From positions 5,642,001-5,706,000 of the forward strand of contig NZ_CP134609.1 of the NCBI RefSeq assembly GCF_031844705.1: a stretch of 64,000 bases of DNA, in the 5' to 3' direction. The notes under the pieces are model-generated. The model ran no database searches and was not told the DNA's origin. It saw only the letters and a list, made by a program, of their open reading frames with translations. Numbering within the stretch: position 1 is the first letter of the stretch; every line of letters starts with the position of its first letter. Of the stretch, positions 33,604-42,492 are shown piece by piece. A program made the translations under genes and the position numbers. The DNA is from Streptomyces sp. ITFR-16. Lineage in GTDB: Bacteria > Actinomycetota > Actinomycetes > Streptomycetales > Streptomycetaceae.

Positions 33604-34827
33604 TCAGAGTGTCGTGTTGCCGGAAATCCCGTCGTGGCAGACGCCCTCGTCCCGTGCGCACGTCACCGCGGTGTAGGCGCCCACACCGATCGCGGCGAAG
33701 TTGCCGAGGCTCTCGGTGCCCGGCTCGAAATAGCCGCTGTGGCCGACCGCGTCACCCGCCGAGACGACCCGTGCGCCGAAGTCCGCGTCGACCGGGTCGG
33801 CGCCGTGGCCGAGGCCGCCGACCTCCAGGTTCGGCACGTCCTCGATCCAGTCGTCGTGGTCCCGCATCGCCCACACATGGGCCCGGGTGTGCAGCTGCCC
33901 GGCGCTGTCGGCCCGCATGCCCGGGCTGCCCGCCACCGCGATGTCCGCCACCCGGCCGGGCAGCCGGTCCGCCGCGACCCCGCACAGGACGGAGCCGTAG
34001 CTGTGGCAGAACAGCGAGACGGGCGAGGCCCCCGGGAGCGCGTCGACGAGCGCCTCCAGACGGACCGCCCCGCGTTCGGCGAGGTTGCCCAGGGCCGCGT
34101 CCATGCCGATGCCGACGGGCGCGGTGTAGTCGGCCCAGGCGATCACGGCGGTCCGCACGCCGGGGCGGGCGGACCGCTCGGCCGCGTACAGGGACTTGGC
34201 CATGCCGACAGGGGCCGCGTTGGTCTTGGAGCCCGTGCGCTCCAGCGTCAGCAGATTGGTGTCGACACCGGGGACGACGATCGAGACGCGCTCGGCCCGG
34301 TCGAGATCGCCGAACACCTCGGCCGCGTGTCCCCGGCCGGACGGGTCGAACGCCAGGAAGTGCCGGTCCCGGTCCAGCATCGACCGGAAGCGGTCCACCC
34401 GGCGCATCGCCTCGGCCCGGCCCTCCGGGGAGAGCCGGGGGTCGTGCACGCGTTCCTGCTCGACGGCGCGCGCCTGTTGCAGCGCGATCCGGTTCGCCCG
34501 GTAACGCACGGTGACCGGGGCGCCGTTGAGATTCCCCACCACCAGCGGGTACCTCTCGGCGAGCCCGGTCCGCTGCGCCGCCGTCAGCGTGGCGAAGAAG
34601 TGCGCCAGCTTGTAGGGCGGCGCGTCGGCGTCGGGGAGCGCGCGTCCCGCTATCGATCCCTTGGCCCAGGAGGCGAGCGCGATCGTGCGTGGCTCGTCGG
34701 AGCGTTGATGGCGCACGGCGGTCCAGCCGGTGGTCGCCAGCATCACGAAGACGACCGCCAGGGCGAGGAGCGTGCGCCAGGCGGTGAGCGTGGGGGAGGA
34801 ATCGAAGGAAGTCACTTCGGTCCACAT
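33604..34827 (-). CDS. Membrane-anchored alpha/beta hydrolase, DUF1023 family (copy 2)
   Basis: A 407-residue protein from the ATG at 34827 (MWTEVTSFDSSP). An N-terminal membrane helix (TLLALAVVFVMLATTGW) is followed by the hydrolase domain. It has the nucleophile elbow FCHSYGSVLCG, and the C-terminal catalytic region GHSGYFEPGTESLGNFA. Long stretches align with copy 1 at 29382-30428 (VVGNL.G.PV..RYRAN, GMAKSLYA, GSPGMRAD), so the pair are paralogues. Two extra cysteines in the tail (CARDEGVC) may form a disulfide outside the cell. Confidence 0.87.
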   Translation of the reverse strand: MWTEVTSFDSSPTLTAWRTLLALAVVFVMLATTGWTAVRHQRSDEPRTIALASWAKGSIAGRALPDADAPPYKLAHFFATLTAAQRTGLAERYPLVVGNLNGAPVTVRYRANRIALQQARAVEQERVHDPRLSPEGRAEAMRRVDRFRSMLDRDRHFLAFDPSGRGHAAEVFGDLDRAERVSIVVPGVDTNLLTLERTGSKTNAAPVGMAKSLYAAERSARPGVRTAVIAWADYTAPVGIGMDAALGNLAERGAVRLEALVDALPGASPVSLFCHSYGSVLCGVAADRLPGRVADIAVAGSPGMRADSAGQLHTRAHVWAMRDHDDWIEDVPNLEVGGLGHGADPVDADFGARVVSAGDAVGHSGYFEPGTESLGNFAAIGVGAYTAVTCARDEGVCHDGISGNTTL

Positions 34828-35046
34828 TAGGAGACGCGTGTAAGGCGCTGTTAAGGGGGTGACGCACATCACCCGGCTGTGGGGAATGAAACGGCGATTC
34901 CCTCACCCTGTGTACGGCCTCCCGCACACTCCGCCGCGCCCGGGGCCGCCGGAACACCTCACCGGCGCACAGGGGCACGGCTGTTGTGACCTCGGTCATG
35001 TGTACGGCTGAGGGATGCGGCACACCCGGACGTGCGGCACGCCGGC

Positions 35047-35703
35047 TCAGCCCCGGGTGCGCCAGCTCTCCGCCAGGGCCGGCCCCAGCTGGTCCAGATG
35101 GATCTCGGTCAGCTCCCGGAGCGAATCCACGCTGGTGTCCCGCTCCTGCACCCACAGCTGGCCGCTCACCCGCATCACACCGGTGAACGCGGCGACCGCG
35201 ACCCGGGGGCGCGGGTCCAGCGCCATGTCCAGGCCCTCCCGCTCGGCGATCAGCCCGGCGATCTGGTTCTCCAGGTCGATGCTGCGCCGCAGATGGGCGG
35301 CGAGCAGCGAGGGCGTCGACTCGATCATCCGGTACGTACGCATGTGGAGTTCGACCGGGACGAGCTCCTCGATGGCCTCGCCGATACTGTTCCAGGCGCA
35401 CAGCACGGCGCGCCGCATGGCCTCGAAGGGGGCTTCCGGTGCGGGCCGTTGACGCAGTTCGGCGATGAAGCGCGACTCCACCATCTCCTGGACGGCGAAG
35501 ACGACCTCCTCCTTGCTGGCGAAGTAGCGGAAGAAGGTGCGCTGGGAGACCTCGACCGCCTCGGCGATCTCGTCGACGGTGGTCTCCTCGTACCCCTGGG
35601 TCGTGAAGAGTTCGAGGGCGGCGAGGACCAGGGCGTCGCGGGTGCGCCGCTTCTTGCGCTCGCGCAGCCCGGTCGAAGGCGCCGCGGCCGGCCCGTCGGT
35701 CAC
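35047..35703 (-). CDS. TetR-family repressor, likely of the adjacent MFS exporter
   Basis: A 218-residue protein starting at GTG 35703. The N-terminal helix-turn-helix reads VLAALELFTTQGYEETTVDEIAEAVEVSQRTFFRYFASKEEVV, followed by a helical ligand-binding domain. It is divergent from the MFS gene with 117 bases between starts, which hold a palindrome overlapping the MFS promoter. This layout is typical of a drug-responsive repressor controlling an efflux pump. Confidence 0.93.
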   Translation of the reverse strand: MTDGPAAAPSTGLRERKKRRTRDALVLAALELFTTQGYEETTVDEIAEAVEVSQRTFFRYFASKEEVVFAVQEMVESRFIAELRQRPAPEAPFEAMRRAVLCAWNSIGEAIEELVPVELHMRTYRMIESTPSLLAAHLRRSIDLENQIAGLIAEREGLDMALDPRPRVAVAAFTGVMRVSGQLWVQERDTSVDSLRELTEIHLDQLGPALAESWRTRG

Positions 35704-35783
35704 TGAACTGGTCCTCTTTTCCCTGCTTTGTCCAGCTCAGCCTACCTGTGAGCTACGTGACAGTTACCGACTTGTGAATTGGT

Positions 35784-35821
35784 TTGTCAACTGTCAGTGA
35801 CTGACACTAATCTCCCGCACA
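35784..35821 (+). promoter_or_regulatory. MFS gene promoter with TetR-type operator in the spacer
   Basis: TTGTCA (35784-35789) and TAATCT (35808-35813) are spaced 18 bases. The perfect inverted repeat TGTCAG-TGA-CTGACA (35792-35806) fills the spacer, so a bound repressor would block polymerase. The ATG at 35821 lies about 7 bases past the -10, suggesting a leaderless mRNA. Confidence 0.6.
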
Positions 35822-37431
35822 TGACTAGTCAGCCCACCCTCGAGAAGGCGTCGCGGGAACCCCAGGACCCCGCCGGCCCCGTATCTGCCAAGGGGCTGCG
35901 CGGCCACCCCTGGCTGACGCTCTTCTCCGTGGCCATCGGCGTGATGATGGTCGCGCTCGACGGCACGATCGTCGCGATCGCCAACCCCGCGATCCAGCAG
36001 GACCTGGGCGCCTCGCTCGCCGACGTCCAGTGGATCACCAACGGCTACATGCTCGCCCTCGCGGTCTCCCTGATCACCGCGGGCAAGCTCGGTGACCGGT
36101 TCGGCCACCGTCAGACCTTCCTGATAGGCGTCGTCGGCTTCGCCGCCGCTTCGGGGGCCATCGGCCTCTCCAGCAGCGTCGCGCTGGTGATCACGTTCCG
36201 GGTGCTCCAGGGACTCTTCGGCGCCCTGCTGATGCCGGCCGCGCTCGGCCTGCTGCGCGCCACCTTCCCGGCCGAGAAGCTGAACATGGCGATCGGTATC
36301 TGGGGCATGGTGATCGGCGCCTCGACCGCCGGCGGCCCGATCCTGGGCGGCGTGCTCGTCGAGCACGTCAGCTGGCAGTCCGTCTTCTTCATCAACGTGC
36401 CGGTCGGTGTGCTCGCGCTCGTGCTGGGTGTGCTGATCCTCAAGGACCACCGCGCCGAGAACGCGCCGCGCTCCTTCGACTTCGCCGGCATCGTGCTGCT
36501 GTCCACGGCGATGTTCTGCCTGATCTGGGCGCTCATCAAGGGCTCGGAGTGGGGCTGGGGCGACCTGAAGACGGTCGGCTTCCTGGTCGGCGCCGTCGTG
36601 CTGTTCCTCGCCTTCGCCCTCGTCCAGCAGCGGGTCCGCGAACCGCTGATCCCGCTGGCGATGTTCCGCTCCGTCCCGCTCTCCGCGGGCACGGTCCTGA
36701 TGGTGCTGATGGCCTTCGCCTTCATGGGCGGCCTGTTCTTCGTCACCTTCTACCTGCAGAACGTGCACGGCATGAAGGCCGTCGACGCGGGCCTGCACCT
36801 GCTGCCGCTGACCGCCATGATGATCGTCGCCTCGCCGCTGGCGGGCTTCCTGATCACCAAGTTCGGCCCGCGCGTCCCGCTGGTGGGCGGCATGGTCTGC
36901 ACCGCCGTCGCCATGTTCGGCATGTCCCAGCTGACCGTCGGCACCGGCACCGTCACCATGTCCGTCTGGTTCGCCCTGCTCGGCCTCGGCCTCGCGCCCG
37001 TCATGGTCGGCGCCACCGAGGTCATCGTGGGCAACGCCCCGATGGAGCTCTCCGGTGTCGCCGGCGGCCTCCAGCAGGCCGCCATGCAGGTCGGCGGCAG
37101 CCTCGGTACGGCGGTGCTGGGTGCCGTCATGGCCTCCCGCGTCGACGCCGAGCTGGCCGACAACTGGAAGGCCGCGAAGCTCCCGCCGCTCTCGCCCGAG
37201 CAGCTGGGCCAGGCGTCCTCCGCCATCAAGGTCGGCATGCCGCCCGTCGCCAAGGGCACCCCGCCGGAGATCGCCGGCAAGATCACGACCGTCGCCCACG
37301 ACACGTTCGTCTCGGGCATGAGCACCGCGTTCATGGTCGCCGGCATCGTCGCGGTCATCGCCGCCCTGGTCGCCACCCTGACCAAGCGCGGCGAGAACGC
37401 CGAGGCGGGCGCGGGCGCCGGTCACATCTGA
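35821..37431 (+). CDS. DHA2-family MFS drug exporter (EmrB/QacA type)
   Basis: A 536-residue protein with about 14 membrane helices. Family motifs include MMVALDGTIVAIANPAIQQDLGAS in helix 1, GKLGDRFGHRQTFLIG (motif A), the motif-C-like WGMVIGASTAGGPILGGVL, and WQSVFFINVPVGV. It should export hydrophobic or cationic compounds by proton antiport. The start at 35821 gives the normal N terminus; upstream in-frame codons lie within the promoter. Controlled by the divergent TetR gene. Confidence 0.94.
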   Translation: MTSQPTLEKASREPQDPAGPVSAKGLRGHPWLTLFSVAIGVMMVALDGTIVAIANPAIQQDLGASLADVQWITNGYMLALAVSLITAGKLGDRFGHRQTFLIGVVGFAAASGAIGLSSSVALVITFRVLQGLFGALLMPAALGLLRATFPAEKLNMAIGIWGMVIGASTAGGPILGGVLVEHVSWQSVFFINVPVGVLALVLGVLILKDHRAENAPRSFDFAGIVLLSTAMFCLIWALIKGSEWGWGDLKTVGFLVGAVVLFLAFALVQQRVREPLIPLAMFRSVPLSAGTVLMVLMAFAFMGGLFFVTFYLQNVHGMKAVDAGLHLLPLTAMMIVASPLAGFLITKFGPRVPLVGGMVCTAVAMFGMSQLTVGTGTVTMSVWFALLGLGLAPVMVGATEVIVGNAPMELSGVAGGLQQAAMQVGGSLGTAVLGAVMASRVDAELADNWKAAKLPPLSPEQLGQASSAIKVGMPPVAKGTPPEIAGKITTVAHDTFVSGMSTAFMVAGIVAVIAALVATLTKRGENAEAGAGAGHI

Positions 37432-37500
37432 CCGGACCCCGCCCCGGACGCCTCCGGGGCGCCCCCGCGACGCCCCCGGGCGTCAACACAGCGCGTACAA

Positions 37501-37530
37501 CAGCCCCGCCGGAACGTTCCGGCGGGGCTG
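37501..37530 (+). terminator. Perfect 30-base palindrome after the MFS gene
   Basis: CAGCCCCGCCGGAAC and its exact reverse complement meet with no spacer, 70 bases past the MFS stop. As RNA it folds to a strong hairpin with a tight loop, so it should act as a terminator. Confidence 0.75.
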
Positions 37531-37632
37531 TCGCCTATCAGGGTGGTCCGGGCCCCCGCCCCCTTCCCGTACCGCTTTCGCACAGCTCAGGGTGGGTGCG
37601 GAAGATCCACATCACCACGGGGGTTGATTCGC

Positions 37633-37995
37633 ATGCGTACGACCGTTCTCGCGGCCGCCCTGGCCGCCACCGCCCTGATCCCGCAGGCACCGGCCCAGGC
37701 CGCGCCCGGCCGGCTCGGGGACTGCCGGAGCGGCCAGCTCTGCCTCTGGGCCAAGCCGGACTTCACCGGCGCCCGGCAGGTCCACGAGCTGTCCACCACC
37801 GACATCGAGAGCTGCGTCCCGCTGAAGGCGGGCACCGCGGCCCAGGCGCTGGTCAACCGCACCGGCCGGCCCGTCACCACCTACCAGTCCGCCGAGTGCG
37901 CCGAGACCGGCGAGTTCGAGACCTACCCGGGCGGCGGGACCTGGGTGCCGCAGTCCCCGTACCAGGTGCGGGCCTTCAAGATCTGGGAGAACTGA
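37633..37995 (+). CDS. Secreted peptidase inhibitor, family I36 (SMPI-like)
   Basis: A 120-residue preprotein. A Sec signal peptide (MRTTVLAAALAATALIPQAPAQA) leaves a mature protein of about 97 residues with four cysteines, suggesting two disulfides. The crystallin-like motif LCLWAKPDFTGARQVH matches the Streptomyces metalloproteinase inhibitor group. It probably inhibits extracellular thermolysin-type proteases. The ATG at 37633 begins the signal peptide; longer frames upstream are not supported. Confidence 0.88.
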   Translation: MRTTVLAAALAATALIPQAPAQAAPGRLGDCRSGQLCLWAKPDFTGARQVHELSTTDIESCVPLKAGTAAQALVNRTGRPVTTYQSAECAETGEFETYPGGGTWVPQSPYQVRAFKIWEN

Positions 37996-38011
37996 ACCGT
38001 ATACGGAAGAC

Positions 38012-38055
38012 GCCGTGGGGCGGCGGGACCCTTCCGGGTTCCGCCGCCCCACGGC
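38012..38055. terminator. Bidirectional terminator between the I36 inhibitor gene and aceE
   Basis: A 20-base stem with one G-U pair (38012-38031 with 38036-38055) and the loop TTCC, between convergent genes. It is the longest continuous hairpin of the window apart from the coding one near position 370. Confidence 0.85.
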
Positions 38056-38068
38056 CGTCGTCACGTGC

Positions 38069-40810
38069 CTACGCGTCGCCGCCCGCGGCCCCCGGATCGG
38101 CCGAGGCAACATCCAGCAGGTCGTAGCGGTCGACCGCCGTCTTCAGCACCGAACGGTCGATCTTGCCGTCCTTGGCGAGCTCGGTGAGCACCGCCAGGAC
38201 GATCGACTGCGCGTCGATGTGGAAGAACCGGCGAGCCGCACCCCGCGTGTCCGCGAAGCCGAAGCCGTCCGCGCCCAGCGACTGGTACGCCCCCGGCACC
38301 CAGCGGGCGATCTGGTCCGGCACGGACCGCATCCAGTCCGAGACCGCCACGAACGGCCCCTGCGCCCCGGACAGCTTGCGCGTCACGTACGGCACGCGCT
38401 GCTCCTCCTCGGGGTGCAGCAGGTTGTACCGCTCCACGTCCACGGCCTCGCGCCGCAGCTCGTTCCAGGAGGTCGCCGACCAGACGTCCGCCTTCACGTT
38501 CCACTCGTCGGCGAGGATGCGCTGCGCCTCGACCGCCCAGGGGACCGCCACACCGGACGCCATGATCTGGGCCGGGATCTGGCCCTTCTCGCCGGTGCTG
38601 TAGCGGTAGACACCCTTCAGGATGCCCTCGACGTCCACATCGGCGGGCTCGGCCGGGTGCTGGATCGGCTCGTTGTACACGGTGAGGTAGTAGAAGACGT
38701 CTTCGTTCTCCTCGGGGGTCCCGCCGTACATCCTGCGCAGCCCGTCCTTGACGATGTGCGCGATCTCGTACCCGAACGCCGGGTCGTAGGAGACACAGCC
38801 AGGGTTGGTCGAGGCGAGCAGCTGCGAGTGGCCGTCCGCGTGCTGGAGGCCCTCACCCGTCAGCGTCGTACGGCCGGCGGTCGCGCCCAGCACGAAGCCG
38901 CGCGCGAGCTGGTCGGCCATCTGCCAGAACTGGTCACCCGTGCGCTGGAAACCGAACATCGAGTAGAAGACGTACACCGGGATCAGCGGCTCGCCGTGCG
39001 TCGCGTACGCCGAACCGGCGGCGATCAGCGAGGCCGTGCAGCCCGCCTCGGAGATGCCGTCGTGCAGCATCTGCCCGGTCGGCGACTCCTTGTACGCGAG
39101 CAGCAGATCACGGTCCACCGACTCGTACTGCTGACCCAGCGGGTTGTAGATCTTCGCACTCGGGAAGAAAGCGTCCATACCGAAGGTGCGGTACTCATCG
39201 GGCGCGATCAGCACGAAGCGCTTGCCGATTTCCTTGTCCCGCATGAGGTCCTTCAGGATGCGGACGAATGCCATGGTGGTGGCGATCGACTGCTGACCCG
39301 AACCCTTCTTCGCGGTCGCGTACGTCTTGTCCCCGGGCAGCTCCAGCGGCTTCGCGCGCACCACACGGGTCGGGACGTAACCGCCCAGACCCTTGCGGCG
39401 GTCGTGCATGTACTGGATCTCCTCCGAGTCGCGGCCCGGGTGGTAGTACGGCGGGTTGCCGTCCTCCAGGTCCTTGTCCGCGATCGGGATGTGCAGCCGG
39501 TCCCGGAAGCGCTTCAGGTCCTCGGCGGTGAGCTTCTTCATCTGGTGGGTCGCGTTGCGGCCCTCGAAGTTCGGCCCCAGCGTCCAGCCCTTGACCGTCT
39601 GCGCCAGGATCACCGTCGGCTGGCCCTTGTGCGCCTTGGCCGCCGCGTACGCCGCGTACACCTTGCGGTGGTCGTGGCCGCCGCGTCCCAGGTGCAGGAT
39701 CTGCTGATCGGTCATGTCCTTGACCATCTCGCGCAGCCGCGGGTCGTCACCGAAGAAGTGCTCACGGATGTAGGCGCCCGTCTCGGTCGCGTACGTCTGG
39801 AACTGGCCGTCCGGGGTGGTGTTCAGCTTGTTGACCAGGATGCCCGTGCGGTCCTGCGCGAGCAGCGGGTCCCAGGAGCGGTCCCAGACCAGCTTGATGA
39901 CGTTCCAGCCGGCGCCCCGGAACTGCGACTCCAGCTCCTGGATGACCTTGCCGTTGCCGCGCACCGGGCCGTCGAGGCGCTGGAGGTTGCAGTTGACGAC
40001 GAAGGTCAGGTTGTCCAGGCCCTCACGGGCGGCGATGGAGAGCTGGCCGAGCGACTCGGGCTCGTCCATCTCGCCGTCGCCGAGGTAGGCCCAGACATGC
40101 GAGTCGGAGGTGTCGGCGATGCCGCGCGCCTCCATGTAGCGGTTCATCCGCGCCTGGTAGATCGCGCCGAGCGGGCCGAGGCCCATCGACACGGTCGGGA
40201 ACTCCCAGAAGTCGGGCATCAGCCGCGGGTGCGGGTAGCTGGACAGCCCGTTCGGCGCCTTCGACTTCTCCTGGCGGAACGCGTCGAGCTGGGTCTCGCT
40301 CAGCCGGTCCAGCAGGAAGGCGCGGGCATAGATCCCGGGGGAGGCGTGCCCCTGGAAGAAGATCTGGTCGCCGCCGCGGCCGTCGTCCTTGCCGCGGAAG
40401 AAGTGGTTGAAGCCCACGTCGTACAGCGAGGCCGAGGACGCGAACGTGGCGATGTGCCCGCCCACGCCGATCCCCGGACGCTGCGCGCGCGACACCATGA
40501 CCGCCGCGTTCCAGCGGGTCGCGTTGAGGACCTTGCGCTCGATCTCCTCGTCGCCGGGGAAGAACGGCTCGTCCTTCGTGGCGATCGTGTTCACGTAGTC
40601 CGTGCTGCGCATCTCCGGCACGGCGACGCGCTTCTCGCGCGCGCGCTCGATGAGCCGGAGCATGAGATAGCGGGCCCGCTCACGGCCTCGCTCGTCGACG
40701 GCGGCGTCGAGGGAGTCGAGCCATTCCTGGGTCTCTTCGGGATCGAAATCCGGGACCTGACTCGGAAGGCCGCCAATGATGATCGGGTTGCGATCGGATC
40801 CGGAAGCCAC
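38069..40810 (-). CDS. aceE: Pyruvate dehydrogenase E1 component, homodimeric
   Basis: A 913-residue thiamine-diphosphate enzyme. It decarboxylates pyruvate and transfers the acetyl group to the E2 lipoyl domain. The ThDP/Mg signature GDGEMDEPES with NCNLQRLDGPVRGN lies near residues 240-280, and the N terminus (IIIGGLPSQVPDFDPEETQEW) fits the E1p family. Homodimeric AceE, rather than alpha/beta E1, is usual in Actinobacteria. It starts at the ATG at 40810 and is transcribed alone, away from DUF3052. E2 and E3 genes are not in the window. Confidence 0.97.
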   Translation of the reverse strand: MASGSDRNPIIIGGLPSQVPDFDPEETQEWLDSLDAAVDERGRERARYLMLRLIERAREKRVAVPEMRSTDYVNTIATKDEPFFPGDEEIERKVLNATRWNAAVMVSRAQRPGIGVGGHIATFASSASLYDVGFNHFFRGKDDGRGGDQIFFQGHASPGIYARAFLLDRLSETQLDAFRQEKSKAPNGLSSYPHPRLMPDFWEFPTVSMGLGPLGAIYQARMNRYMEARGIADTSDSHVWAYLGDGEMDEPESLGQLSIAAREGLDNLTFVVNCNLQRLDGPVRGNGKVIQELESQFRGAGWNVIKLVWDRSWDPLLAQDRTGILVNKLNTTPDGQFQTYATETGAYIREHFFGDDPRLREMVKDMTDQQILHLGRGGHDHRKVYAAYAAAKAHKGQPTVILAQTVKGWTLGPNFEGRNATHQMKKLTAEDLKRFRDRLHIPIADKDLEDGNPPYYHPGRDSEEIQYMHDRRKGLGGYVPTRVVRAKPLELPGDKTYATAKKGSGQQSIATTMAFVRILKDLMRDKEIGKRFVLIAPDEYRTFGMDAFFPSAKIYNPLGQQYESVDRDLLLAYKESPTGQMLHDGISEAGCTASLIAAGSAYATHGEPLIPVYVFYSMFGFQRTGDQFWQMADQLARGFVLGATAGRTTLTGEGLQHADGHSQLLASTNPGCVSYDPAFGYEIAHIVKDGLRRMYGGTPEENEDVFYYLTVYNEPIQHPAEPADVDVEGILKGVYRYSTGEKGQIPAQIMASGVAVPWAVEAQRILADEWNVKADVWSATSWNELRREAVDVERYNLLHPEEEQRVPYVTRKLSGAQGPFVAVSDWMRSVPDQIARWVPGAYQSLGADGFGFADTRGAARRFFHIDAQSIVLAVLTELAKDGKIDRSVLKTAVDRYDLLDVASADPGAAGGDA

Positions 40811-41276
40811 GCTGTTCCTTCGCTGTTCGGTGCTGCGCTACGGGGCCTGTTACGGGAGTCATGCCCCCGGACATAAGGATGTGTACGCCATGCCCATCGT
40901 GTACCGCTGGAACGCGTACGTCATCTCTACCGTGAGGTAACCCGGGACTCGCCGGGACGTCCCGGGCGCAGGATTGCAAACCGTAACCATACGCCCAAGG
41001 CGTCCAAGTGTTCCCAAACGCTGTTCGGCTCCGATTGCCGGACCGAAACGGCATAAGCTGTTCAAGGACGTAAGGACGTCAAAGAGGGTGTGGAGGGTGT
41101 GCAGGCTCCCTGAGGGACCCGCCGACAGTGCGGCGACGTGGCACGAAACGTCACCGTTTAGGCGGTCTCGTACGCTGGGTACTTGCGCGATCCGCCACTC
41201 CCGTGTGGACTACGGCCAACGCCCCGCGCACGCGCGTGGCTGAAGCATTTTCCGAAACATGATCAGGAGGCAACCC
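40811..41276. other. Divergent intergenic region, aceE / DUF3052
   Basis: About 466 bases with promoters for two divergent genes and no supported ORF. It contains a tandem 8-base repeat AAGGACGT (41064-41079) and the AT-richer stretch 40970-41060, near where the aceE promoter should be. No binding site is recognised with confidence. Confidence 0.5.
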
Positions 41277-41714
41277 GTGAGCGCGACCGCGGACCACGCG
41301 GAGGAGCGGACCAACCCGGCAGCACGCCTGGGGTTCGAGCCCGGACAGGTGGTCCAGGAGATCGGCTACGACGACGACGTCGAGCTGGAGCTCCGTGAGG
41401 GCATTGAGGCCATTACCGGCCAGGATCTCGTCGACGAGGAGTACGACGACGTCGCCGACGTCGTGGTGCTCTGGTTCCGTGACGAGGACGGCGACCTTAC
41501 GGACGCGCTGGTGGATGCCATTGGTCTGCTCGAGGACGGCGGTACGGTCTGGCTGATGACGCCGAAGACCGGCCGTGACGGATACGTCGAGCCGAGCGAC
41601 ATCAACGAGGCTGCCCAGACAGCCGGTCTCGCCCAGACCAAGAGCATCAGTGCGGGCAAGGACTGGACGGGCAGCCGTCTGGTCACGCCGAAAGCGGCCA
41701 AGGCCAAGCGCTGA
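41277..41714 (+). CDS. DUF3052 domain-containing protein
   Basis: A 145-residue acidic cytosolic protein. The GTG at 41277 has a perfect AGGAGG 6 bases upstream; an ATG at 41259 lacks one. It matches the actinobacterial DUF3052 family (LGFEPGQVVQEIGYDDDVELELR, VWLMTPKTGRDGYVEPSDI, ISAGKDWTGSRLVTP). No catalytic motif is seen and function is unknown. The position between aceE and the peroxiredoxin is the usual Streptomyces order. Confidence 0.9.
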   Translation: MSATADHAEERTNPAARLGFEPGQVVQEIGYDDDVELELREGIEAITGQDLVDEEYDDVADVVVLWFRDEDGDLTDALVDAIGLLEDGGTVWLMTPKTGRDGYVEPSDINEAAQTAGLAQTKSISAGKDWTGSRLVTPKAAKAKR

Positions 41715-41730
41715 TCCGCACTCGCCCCTG

Positions 41731-41769
41731 AAGGCCCCCGACCGGCACGGCGCCGAGCGGGGGCCTTCG
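41731..41769 (+). terminator. Hairpin terminator after DUF3052
   Basis: Perfect 11-base arms GAAGGCCCCCG/CGGGGGCCTTC (41731-41741, 41759-41769), 16 bases past the stop. Confidence 0.85.
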
Positions 41770-41882
41770 TACGTCCGCGGGAAGCTTCCACGGGTGCCGC
41801 ACGCCGGACAAGGCCCTCTGCGTAGGGTGGTGGGAGTCACCCGGACAGCCCAGCCCGGCGACGTAGCGAAGGGACGCGTTTC

Positions 41883-42341
41883 ATGGCGATCGAGGTCGGC
41901 ACCCAGGCCCCGGAATTCGAGCTGAAGGACAACCACGGCCGGACCGTGAAGCTCTCGGACTTCCGCGGCGAGAAGAACGTGGTGCTGCTGTTCTACCCGT
42001 TCGCCTTCACCGGCGTCTGCACGGGCGAGCTGTGCGCGCTCCGCGACGAGCTGCCCACGTTCGAGAACGACGACACCCAGCTGCTGGCCGTCTCCAACGA
42101 CTCCATCCACACCCTGCGCGTCTTCGCCGAGCAGGAGGGCCTGGAGTACCCGCTCCTCTCCGACTTCTGGCCGCACGGCGAGACCTCGCGCGCGTACGGA
42201 GTCTTCGACGAGGAGAAGGGCTGCGCGGTGCGCGGCACCTTCATCATCGACAAGGAGGGCGTGGTGCGCTGGACGGTCGTCAACGGCCTGCCCGACGCGC
42301 GCGACCTCAACGACTACATCAAGGCGCTCGGCGCCCTCTGA
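41883..42341 (+). CDS. AhpE-type peroxiredoxin
   Basis: A 152-residue thiol peroxidase. The peroxidatic Cys46 lies in FTGVCTGELC, with a further Cys51 five residues on, in the usual thioredoxin fold (FYPFAF...). The C terminus (GVVRWTVVNGLPDARDLNDYIKAL) matches the AhpE group. It should reduce hydroperoxides in the cytosol using thiols such as mycoredoxin/mycothiol. It is a separate transcription unit, bounded by terminators on both sides. Confidence 0.93.
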   Translation: MAIEVGTQAPEFELKDNHGRTVKLSDFRGEKNVVLLFYPFAFTGVCTGELCALRDELPTFENDDTQLLAVSNDSIHTLRVFAEQEGLEYPLLSDFWPHGETSRAYGVFDEEKGCAVRGTFIIDKEGVVRWTVVNGLPDARDLNDYIKALGAL

Positions 42342-42371
42342 TCCGGTCACCGGTTGGATCTCCCCGCGACC

Positions 42372-42398
42372 CCCGGCCGAAAGCCTGTTTTGGCCGGG
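42372..42398 (+). terminator. Hairpin terminator after the peroxiredoxin gene
   Basis: An 11-base stem (CCCGGCCGAAA with TTTTGGCCGGG, one G-U pair) and a 5-base loop, 30 bases after the stop. Confidence 0.75.
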
Positions 42399-42492
42399 AA
42401 CCGGTCACTAGGATCCACTCGTTGATCCGATGCCAACACGACGTGGAGGCGCCGGCACCGGCCGGCCCCCAAGCAAACCAATGGGAGGACTC

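Noticed and set aside
35794..37425. Long His/Asp/Gly-rich frame opposite the MFS exporter
   Set aside because: Low-complexity antisense composition; the plus strand shows 14 membrane helices and MFS motifs.
37501..37530. 30-base perfect palindrome as a regulatory operator
   Set aside because: Its place right after the MFS stop and before the next promoter is better explained by transcription termination.
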